From an uncultured Clostridia bacterium (GTDB lineage Bacteria > Bacillota > Clostridia > Christensenellales > Borkfalkiaceae): DNA of 6,997 nt. The position numbers and the translations under genes are program-made. Position 1 is the first letter of the stretch, and each line of letters starts with the position of its first letter. Positions 1 through 4,898 of this stretch are shown here, piece after piece. The stretch spans positions 1 to 6,997 of the forward strand of contig CALDMH010000157.1 of assembly GCA_937915565.1 (NCBI GenBank), read 5' to 3'. The notes under the pieces are model-generated. The model saw only the letters and a list, made by a program, of their open reading frames with translations. It searched no databases and was not told where the DNA came from.

Positions 1-1738
1 GCTGCTGCTTGTCCATTTCGCCGAGACCTTTGTAACGCTGTATGTCGCAACGCGGGTTTTCAAGGCAGAACTTTTCCTTGTCCGCGTCGTTATAGAAATA
101 ATAATCCACTTTGTTTTTCGTCGCCTTGTAAAGCGGGGGCTGCGCTATATAAACGTGGCCTTGCTCCACGAGAGGGCGCATATACCTGAAAAAGAAAGTG
201 AGAAGAAGTATTCTTATGTGAGAACCGTCGACGTCGGCATCGGTCATACAAATAACTCTGTCGTAACGAATCTTCGTCACGTCGAAGTCGTCGAGCATTC
301 CGCCGCCGAAAGCGGTTATCATTGCCTTAATTTCCTCGTTTTCCAAAACCCTGTTCACACGCGTTTTTTCAACGTTGAGAATTTTACCTCTCAAAGGCAA
401 AATAGCTTGGAAACGCCTGTCCCTGCCCTGTTTTGCCGTTCCGCCTGCGGAATCGCCCTCAACGAGGTAAATTTCGCAAAGTTCGGGGTTCTTTTCCGAA
501 CAGTCGGCAAGTTTCCCGGGGAGAGCCGTGGACTCGAAAGCCGTTTTTCTCGTGGCTTCTCTCGCCTTTCTCGCCGCCTCTCTCGCGCGCTTTGCCGTAA
601 GACACTTATTGAGGACTTCTCTCGTGAACGAGGGGTTCTCTTCGAGATAAGAGCCTAAACCTTCGAGCATAGCCTTTTGAACGTATCCTCTCATCTCGCT
701 GTTTCCGAGTTTGGTCTTTGTCTGCCCCTCGAACTGCGGCTCGGGAAGTTTTACGGAAATTACCGCCGTGAGGCCTTCTCTTACGTCCTCGCCCGAAAGT
801 TTATCGTCGTCCTTAACGAGGTTAAGCTTTTTGCCCGCGTCGTTTATAAGCTTGGAAAGAGCGAATTTGAAACCGTCGATATGAGTTCCGCCCTCTTTCG
901 TGTTGACGTTGTTTGCAAAGGCGATTACGTTTTCGTTGTAACCGTCGTTATACTGCATCGCGACTTCAACCGACACGGCGTCGAATTTCTCCTCGAAATA
1001 CAAAACGTCGCTTATCGGCTCTTTGTTTTTATTGAGATATTCGACGTATTCGACGATACCGCCGTTATACTGCAATTCGTCGCGTGCTTCTCTGCCTTCG
1101 CGCTTATCTTCGAGAACGATTTTCAAGCCTTTGTTAAGGAAAGCGAAATCGCGCAGAGTGCTTCTTATCGTATCGTAATTGAATTCCGTAGTTTCAAAAA
1201 TTTCGGCGTCCGGTTTGAAGGTGATTCTCGTACCGGTAAGGTCGGAATCCTCCAACGTTTGCAAACGGGAGCGCGGAACGCCTCTGTCGTACTCCTGACG
1301 GAAATGCTTACCCTTCTGGTAAACGTCAACCGAAGCGAATTCGGAAAGGGCGTTGACGGCTTTAAGGCCGACGCCGTGAAGACCGGAGGATACCATATAT
1401 CCGCCGCCGCCGAACTTGCCGCCCGCATTGGGCTTTGTCATAACGACTTCGACGGTTGACACGCCTTCTTTTTCGTGTATGCCCGTGGGAATGCCTCTTC
1501 CGTTATCCATAACGGAGCAGGAACCGTCCTCGTTGATGGTTACGGTAATGGTGTCGCAATACCCTGCAAGGGCTTCGTCCACGGAGTTATCTACGATTTC
1601 CTTAACGAGATGGTGCAAGCCTCTCGCGTCGGTTGAAGCGATATACATACCCGGCCTTTTTCTGATGTGTTCAAGCCCTTCGAGGACTTGAATCTGGTCC
1701 GCGCCGTAATCCTTTTCGACTCTGTTTTCGTTATCCAT
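1..1738 (-). CDS. gyrB: DNA gyrase subunit B, 3' end cut off by the window edge
   Basis: ATPase subunit of the A2B2 type II topoisomerase that puts negative supercoils into DNA. 579 codons are visible of the roughly 640 usual for Gram-positive GyrB; the read stops inside the C-terminal QRYKGLGEMD motif. Domain order is complete up to there. The GHKL ATPase domain has catalytic Glu47, Asn51 and Asp54 in EIVDNSVDEA, DNGRGIPTGIH at 78-88, and the ATP lid GLHGVG at 119-124. The transducer carries the QTK loop at 339-341. The TOPRIM domain has EGDSAGG at 427-433, PLRGKILNVEKTR at 448-460, and metal-binding DADVDG at 500-505. The ATG is set by AGGAG at 1745-1749, 6 nt upstream. GyrB rather than ParE is favoured by the N-terminal YGADQIQVLEGLE and the overall sequence. 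Oddities: the residues matching E. coli K110, G113 and R136 are Met115, Ser118 and Gln141. It is transcribed alone from its own promoter in this window, with no recF upstream. Confidence 0.98.
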   Translation of the reverse strand, partial: MDNENRVEKDYGADQIQVLEGLEHIRKRPGMYIASTDARGLHHLVKEIVDNSVDEALAGYCDTITVTINEDGSCSVMDNGRGIPTGIHEKEGVSTVEVVMTKPNAGGKFGGGGYMVSSGLHGVGLKAVNALSEFASVDVYQKGKHFRQEYDRGVPRSRLQTLEDSDLTGTRITFKPDAEIFETTEFNYDTIRSTLRDFAFLNKGLKIVLEDKREGREARDELQYNGGIVEYVEYLNKNKEPISDVLYFEEKFDAVSVEVAMQYNDGYNENVIAFANNVNTKEGGTHIDGFKFALSKLINDAGKKLNLVKDDDKLSGEDVREGLTAVISVKLPEPQFEGQTKTKLGNSEMRGYVQKAMLEGLGSYLEENPSFTREVLNKCLTAKRAREAARKAREATRKTAFESTALPGKLADCSEKNPELCEIYLVEGDSAGGTAKQGRDRRFQAILPLRGKILNVEKTRVNRVLENEEIKAMITAFGGGMLDDFDVTKIRYDRVICMTDADVDGSHIRILLLTFFFRYMRPLVEQGHVYIAQPPLYKATKNKVDYYFYNDADKEKFCLENPRCDIQRYKGLGEMDKQQ

Positions 1739-1744
1739 TGTTTT

Positions 1745-1749
1745 CTCCT
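1745..1749 (-). promoter_or_regulatory. gyrB ribosome binding site
   Basis: AGGAG on the minus strand, 6 nt from the gyrB ATG. It fixes the start and agrees with the GyrB N-terminus of the family. Confidence 0.85.
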
Positions 1750-1755
1750 GTAATG

Positions 1756-1788
1756 GCTTTTTCGCGCGAAGAGTTTTCCGCAAAAAGC
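1756..1788 (-). promoter_or_regulatory. Hairpin in the gyrB mRNA leader
   Basis: The outer arms GCTTTTT and AAAAAGC (1782-1788 and 1756-1762) pair over 7 bp. An inner GCG/CGC and GAA/TTC continue the stem with single-base bulges, closing a loop of about 5 nt. It ends 6 nt before the ribosome binding site. No U-tract follows on either strand, so it is not an intrinsic terminator. It also contains the 10-bp perfect palindrome TTCGCGCGAA (1761-1770). A role in mRNA stability or gyrB control is possible but unproven. Confidence 0.4.
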
Positions 1789-1821
1789 AAGTTTTTAAGG
1801 CAGAATAAAACCTTTATACTT

Positions 1822-1850
1822 ATTATAATATATTATTATAAATAAGTAAA
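1822..1850 (-). promoter_or_regulatory. gyrB promoter, sigma-A type
   Basis: Perfect -10 box TATAAT at 1822-1827 and a -35-like TTTACT at 1845-1850, with an exactly 17-bp, very AT-rich spacer. Predicted transcription start is near 1815, giving a leader of about 76 nt before the gyrB ATG. A second TATAAT at 1835-1840 has no matching -35 at normal spacing. Confidence 0.75.
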
Positions 1851-1909
1851 GTAATTTTCCGATATTTCTTCAAATAAAATGCGGTTTTTCGTCGTTTCCG
1901 TAAGGCTCG

Positions 1910-1945
1910 TTTTATTTTCGACCGGCATACCTGCCGAGAATAAAA
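1910..1945. repeat. Imperfect nested inverted repeat between two transcription units
   Basis: TTTTATTTTCG (1910-1920) is complementary to CGAGAATAAAA (1935-1945) with one G-T pair. Inside it, CGGCA (1923-1927) and TGCCG (1932-1936) can form a competing small hairpin with a TACC loop. The right arm overlaps the U-tract of the terminator at 1941-1967. It sits about 60 bp upstream of the gyrB -35 box. Function unknown; it may be just a relic or a second, downstream structure of the M50 transcript. Confidence 0.35.
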
Positions 1946-1967
1946 AAAGCGGAGAAAAATCTCCGCT
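1941..1967 (-). terminator. Intrinsic terminator of the yabP-to-M50 operon
   Basis: Minus-strand stem AGCGGAGA / TCTCCGCT (1960-1967 and 1948-1955), 8 bp with a four-base TTTT loop, followed directly by a run of 7 T and ATTC. It lies 32 nt after the M50 stop codon and separates that operon from the gyrB promoter. Confidence 0.93.
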
Positions 1968-1999
1968 ATGGTTTTATTGATTTTTACGCCCTCCGACAG

Positions 2000-3058
2000 T
2001 TATACTTCAACTCTGTTAAGCATTTCGAGATTGAATTTTCCGTCGCCCTTCAAATATGCCTTCGAGCATATTTTTTTTGCCGATTTAAGCGTTGCGCCAA
2101 CGTATTTTTTATCGCCCTTATACGCCGCGTAATAAACGAGCGTCCGCATACCCGAAGCCCCGGGGAGAGTGTCGCACTTATCGAGCAGATATTCGAGGTC
2201 GCGTATCTTTTCCGCGTCGCCGATTAGAAGGTTCGCAAACAGCATTTCAATCGCCGCTTCGTCGTCCAAATAATCCTCGGCGTTTTGCAATTCTTCGAGC
2301 GCGGCGACGATGTCCTTCGGCTCGAAAAGTTCCTCGGCTCTGCGCAGTTTCAACAGGCTGAATCTCGCCTTTATCGATTCCGGCAAATCTGCCTCGCACG
2401 AAAACAATTCGGCGTCTATTTCGGCGTAGGATTTCCCTTGATAAAGTTCCTCGGTTATTTCGAGAAGTCTTAATATCGCCTGCTTCTCCTTGCCGTTTGT
2501 GAGCATCGTAAGAAGCGTCGAACCGTCGTTATCGGGAACGAACCCCGGAACGGCGTTTATTATAAGAATAACGAGCGACAAAGGCATTCCGCAAAAGAAT
2601 ATCGCGCCGACGGGAGCCGCGAGAACTATAAAAATTATAAAACCCGCAACGAGAATCGCCGAAGCGACGACGCTGCCTAAAATTCCGCCGGCAACCGTTC
2701 TCGCGTATCTCTTGTCGAGGTCGTCCTTAACGGTCGGAATAACGTCCGTCGCGCCGAGATACGGATTTTTGAACGATACGGAAAATTTCTTTATCGCCTG
2801 CTTGTCGTATTTAAAAATCAAAAACGAAAAACTCGCTACTTCAAAGCCGTTTTTCTTTGCGGCCAGAACGTGCCCGCCTTCGTGAAAAAGCGCGGATAAC
2901 GTCCAGCCGATAAGCAAACCGCAAAGGAGCAATAACAGCCGAACCCACGCGTTTGCGGTGAGCGCGAACGAGATGAAAACGGCGATAAGAACCGCGCATA
3001 TATACATCACGGTAATCAAAATATTTCTTTTTATTCCGTCTTTTTTAGCGCGTTCCAT
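2000..3058 (-). CDS. M50-family membrane zinc metallopeptidase (site-2 protease-like)
   Basis: Predicted membrane-embedded protease of 352 residues. Visible: hydrophobic segments at about 12-35 and 38-58; the zinc motif HEGGH (59-63) right after the second segment, as in M50 proteases; two further hydrophobic stretches at about 122-150 and 153-170; then NAVPG (168-172) and DNDG (176-179). NAVPG/DNDG matches the position of the N-x-x-P...LDG motif that supplies the third zinc ligand, probably Asp178. Residues from about 190 to the end are charged, soluble and helix-rich, TPR-like in feel, and might be a cytosolic regulatory or substrate-binding part. It starts 21 nt after ppx, with AGGAG 4 nt before the ATG, and is the last gene before the terminator. 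Spo operon context suggests an envelope or sporulation role, but the motifs (HEGGH, DNDG instead of LDG) differ from SpoIVFB, so I do not assign it that name. Substrate unknown. Confidence 0.85.
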   Translation of the reverse strand: MERAKKDGIKRNILITVMYICAVLIAVFISFALTANAWVRLLLLLCGLLIGWTLSALFHEGGHVLAAKKNGFEVASFSFLIFKYDKQAIKKFSVSFKNPYLGATDVIPTVKDDLDKRYARTVAGGILGSVVASAILVAGFIIFIVLAAPVGAIFFCGMPLSLVILIINAVPGFVPDNDGSTLLTMLTNGKEKQAILRLLEITEELYQGKSYAEIDAELFSCEADLPESIKARFSLLKLRRAEELFEPKDIVAALEELQNAEDYLDDEAAIEMLFANLLIGDAEKIRDLEYLLDKCDTLPGASGMRTLVYYAAYKGDKKYVGATLKSAKKICSKAYLKGDGKFNLEMLNRVEV

Positions 3059-3079
3059 AACTCTCCTTTCGCTTTCGTT

Positions 3080-3967
3080 TCAGCCGATTATTCCGCGTTT
3101 AATTAAAAACCCGAGCATATTATCGTTTTCGCTTACGGCAATACTTCCGATTTTGAATTCCGACATTATTCTCGTGAGCAAATACACTCCGCCCACGATT
3201 ATTTCGGCCCTTCTCGCGCCGATTTTTAGCTTTTCTATTCTTTCAATTAAGCTCGCTTTTTTTATCTTCTCGTAAGTTTCGACGACTTGTCCGTACGACA
3301 TTTCCGTTCCGTTCACGGATTCGCGGTCGTATTTTTCAAGCCCGAGGAAGCACGCGCAAAGCGAGGTTGCAGTTCCTCCGACCGCGTAAAATTTCACGCC
3401 GCTCGGCACTTTGCCGTATTCTCCAACGTGCGAATCGACGAGACTTTTCAGTTTTTTCTCGTCCTCGCCGCAGAAATCCTTCAAACGCACCGCTCCGAGA
3501 GGAAGCGAATGACAATATACGGTTTTTCCGCCTTTCCTGACGGCGATTTCCGCACTTGCTCCGCCTATATCGATAATTCCGCCGTCGCCGCCGCAAAGCG
3601 CGCCGGCAAGCCCTATTTCGCCCTCTTCTTCGCCGTCGATTATCTCAACGTCTATACCGGTCTTTTTTTTCACCGCCTCGACGAACTCCGAGCCGTTTTT
3701 CGCGCTCCTTACAGCTTCCGTTGCAAACGCGTAAATTTTTTGCGGATTAAATTCCTTAACCTGCCCTAAAAGTTTCTCGATGCCCGCGAGCGTTCTTTCG
3801 ACGGCGGGCTTTTTAAGTTCTTTTTTTTCGTCGATTCCCTCGCCGAGCCTCGTCGTTTCCAAACTTTGGAACAAAGTTTTCCCCTGCGAGCGGACGAGCG
3901 TGCGAACGGAGTTAGAACCGACGTCGAAAACGGCAACGACGCCCGTTTTATCAGTCGTTATCGCCAT
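3080..3967 (-). CDS. Ppx/GppA-family phosphatase (exopolyphosphatase-like, short form)
   Basis: Actin-fold phosphatase that would remove terminal phosphate from polyphosphate and/or convert pppGpp to ppGpp; the sequence cannot choose between them. At 295 residues it is the short form, lacking the C-terminal HD-like domain of E. coli Ppx (about 500 residues). Seen: the first phosphate motif DVGSNSVRTLV (15-25), ATEAVRSA (82-89), the catalytic-glutamate motif DGEEEGE (111-117), the second phosphate motif DIGGASAE (133-140, normally DIGGGSTE), GGTATSL (197-203), and RRAEIIVGG (252-260). The ATG overlaps the divIC 3' end by 17 bp and has no convincing ribosome site, so translation is probably coupled to divIC. 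In many clostridia a Ppx/GppA gene lies near divIC, often with an S1-domain gene between them; that gene is absent here. Confidence 0.92.
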   Translation of the reverse strand: MAITTDKTGVVAVFDVGSNSVRTLVRSQGKTLFQSLETTRLGEGIDEKKELKKPAVERTLAGIEKLLGQVKEFNPQKIYAFATEAVRSAKNGSEFVEAVKKKTGIDVEIIDGEEEGEIGLAGALCGGDGGIIDIGGASAEIAVRKGGKTVYCHSLPLGAVRLKDFCGEDEKKLKSLVDSHVGEYGKVPSGVKFYAVGGTATSLCACFLGLEKYDRESVNGTEMSYGQVVETYEKIKKASLIERIEKLKIGARRAEIIVGGVYLLTRIMSEFKIGSIAVSENDNMLGFLIKRGIIG

Positions 3968-4220
3968 TTTTGTAAATATAACCTATCTGGCGCGCTCTCT
4001 CCTCGATTTTCCATCTGGTAAGCCACGCGTCAACTTCTTTGTTCTCGTCGCCTATTTCCTGCTCTAACTTTTGTATTTCGTCGCGAAGTTTTAAAACTTC
4101 TCTTTTTTTCGTTTCCATTGCCACGAGCTGATAGACCAGAACCGCTATCAATACGAACAACAATACTACCGCCGTCGCCGTTCCCGCCGATACGAGCCGC
4201 CTTAATTTTTTTTCGGACAC
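3951..4220 (-). CDS. divIC: DivIC/FtsB-family septum formation initiator protein
   Basis: Small bitopic divisome protein that works with FtsL and DivIB/FtsQ at the septum. The 89-residue product has a short basic cytoplasmic start (SEKKLRR), one membrane helix at about 10-34, then a heptad-rich coiled coil at about 36-62 (KREVLKLRDEIQKLEQEI). A C-terminal WKIEERARQIGYIY follows, typical of the family, where a conserved 'E..AR..LGY' is usual. The start is GTG at 4218-4220, chosen because GGAGG (4228-4232) lies 7 nt upstream and the protein then begins just before the membrane helix. The in-frame ATG at 4337 would add 39 residues unlike DivIC and lacks such a site. It is third in the conserved yabP-yabQ-divIC order. 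Its first 191 bp are also covered by the yabQ frame, and its end overlaps ppx by 17 bp. Confidence 0.92.
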   Translation of the reverse strand: MSEKKLRRLVSAGTATAVVLLFVLIAVLVYQLVAMETKKREVLKLRDEIQKLEQEIGDENKEVDAWLTRWKIEERARQIGYIYKNGDND

Positions 4221-4581
4221 TGCGTTTCCTCCATAGTAATCGGGCAATACTTTTCCCGATTTTATTATACGCTTTTTCAAACAAAATTGCAAGCGTTTTA
4301 TTAAAACTAACGTTTTCAAGCAAAAATCCCGCCGCAACGCCGACCGCCATATACGCCCTGAAATCGGGAAACTCGAAAACGAGCGACAGCCTTTTGAAAA
4401 CGACGCAACAAGGAATGACGAACGAAACGTCGAAAACGGGTTTTAAAAATTTTTCCGCTTTAACTCTTTTTTCCTTTAAAATCTCGTCCGCGGCGCAAAT
4501 CGGGAAATAGACGCTCCCGCAAACGATACCTATCAAAACGCACTCGGCAAAATAATAAAACTGCCCGTCGGTGACAAACAT
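4030..4581 (-). CDS. yabQ: Spore cortex protein YabQ, with a C-terminal tail overlapping divIC
   Basis: Membrane protein needed for spore cortex formation in B. subtilis, made in the mother cell. Identification rests on position between yabP and divIC and on topology: hydrophobic segments at about 9-30, 50-65 and 76-96, with FRAYMAVGVAAGFLLE (74-89) matching the family's 'R-x-Y...G...G' segment. The family-like part ends near residue 120. Residues 121-183 are read out of frame across the first 191 bp of divIC and form a basic, Gly/Arg/Ser-rich tail with no membrane or family character. The whole length, 183 residues, is still within the range of YabQ proteins (B. subtilis about 210). The start ATG shares one base with the yabP stop (TAATG), so translation is probably coupled; the only ribosome site is a weak AGAGG 11 nt upstream. 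Confidence 0.82.
   Translation of the reverse strand: MFVTDGQFYYFAECVLIGIVCGSVYFPICAADEILKEKRVKAEKFLKPVFDVSFVIPCCVVFKRLSLVFEFPDFRAYMAVGVAAGFLLENVSFNKTLAILFEKAYNKIGKSIARLLWRKRSVRKKIKAARIGGNGDGGSIVVRIDSGSGLSARGNGNEKKRSFKTSRRNTKVRAGNRRREQRS
4228..4232 (-). promoter_or_regulatory. divIC ribosome binding site inside yabQ
   Basis: GGAGG on the minus strand, 7 nt before the GTG of divIC and fully inside the yabQ reading frame. It settles the divIC start at 4220 rather than the upstream in-frame ATG. Confidence 0.85.
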
Positions 4582-4838
4582 TACTTAAAGAACCTCTTTA
4601 ACGCGGTTTGCCCTCCGGAAAGGAATTTTACGCTTCCCACCGCGCCTATAAGCTTAAATTCGCCCGTTTTCTTTTCAAATTTGACTATTTTTAGTCCTTC
4701 GCCGCAAATCAACACTTTTCCGCCCTCGGCGAGATTGAGCCTTATTTCTCTTTCGTTGAAGGAAATAACGTCCCCCACCCCGCTTGCGACAAGCGACTTT
4801 TTATATTCGATAACGAAATTAGGAATAACTTTATCCAT
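4581..4838 (-). CDS. yabP: Sporulation protein YabP
   Basis: 85-residue YabP/YqfC-family protein. In B. subtilis YabP is made in the mother cell under sigma-E and helps in spore coat/cortex assembly; its biochemical activity is unknown. The family pattern is clear: 'SLVASGVGDVISFNEREI' (15-32), then KVLICGEGLKIVKF (41-54), then GEFKLIGAVGSVKF (59-72). These are mostly beta-strand segments with no signal peptide. The adjacent yabQ makes YabP more likely than the paralogue YqfC. The ATG at 4838 was chosen because GGGAGG ends 7 nt upstream; an in-frame ATG at 4853 would place that ribosome site inside the coding region. The ribosome site is the 3' arm of a terminator-like hairpin, and a possible sigma-E promoter lies just upstream. 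The stop overlaps the yabQ start by one base. Confidence 0.93.
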   Translation of the reverse strand: MDKVIPNFVIEYKKSLVASGVGDVISFNEREIRLNLAEGGKVLICGEGLKIVKFEKKTGEFKLIGAVGSVKFLSGGQTALKRFFK

Positions 4839-4871
4839 AAAAAAACCTCCCATAAAAATCTATGAGAGGTT
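4839..4871 (-). terminator. Terminator of the phosphoesterase-EIIC unit whose stem contains the yabP ribosome site
   Basis: The minus-strand arms AACCTCTCATA (4861-4871) and TATGGGAGGTT (4844-4854) pair over 11 bp, with one G-U pair and a six-base GATTTT loop, followed by five more T (4839-4843). It begins 27 nt after the EIIC stop, as expected for a terminator. The GGGAGG of the 3' arm is also the yabP Shine-Dalgarno sequence, and the T-run is the spacer to its ATG. A read-through transcript would therefore fold its own yabP ribosome site shut. Confidence 0.75.
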
Positions 4872-4885
4872 ATCCGTTATAATTC
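4857..4885 (-). promoter_or_regulatory. Possible sigma-E promoter of yabP
   Basis: CATAGATT (4857-4864) resembles the sigma-E -10 CATACAnT, and GAATTAT (4879-4885) loosely resembles the -35, with a 14-bp spacer. B. subtilis yabP is known to be sigma-E dependent. Transcription would begin near 4849-4853, just in front of the ribosome site, giving a leader of roughly 11-15 nt. The -10 lies in the 5' arm and loop of the hairpin, so this transcript would lack that arm. The box matches are imperfect. Confidence 0.4.
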
Positions 4886-4898
4886 GTTATTATTCGTT

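Noticed and set aside
155..658. Plus-strand open frame of 167 codons
   Set aside because: Antisense shadow of the gyrB transducer and TOPRIM region.
677..1459. Long open frame of 260 codons on the plus strand
   Set aside because: It lies wholly antisense to gyrB, its protein resembles no family, and it has no ribosome site. GyrB matches are continuous on the other strand.
1835..1840. Second TATAAT in the gyrB promoter region
   Set aside because: No -35-like hexamer at 16-18 bp upstream; the copy at 1822-1827 has TTTACT at 17 bp.
2000..3058. SpoIVFB assignment for the M50 protein because of the sporulation context
   Set aside because: Zinc motif and second motif differ, the C-terminus is long and helical, and no spoIVFA is adjacent.
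3336..3596. Minus-strand Arg-rich open frame
   Set aside because: Out-of-frame shadow of the Ppx/GppA gene.
4221..4337. Upstream extension of divIC to an ATG at 4337
   Set aside because: The extra 39 residues do not resemble DivIC, lie within yabQ, and the GTG at 4220 has a well-spaced GGAGG.
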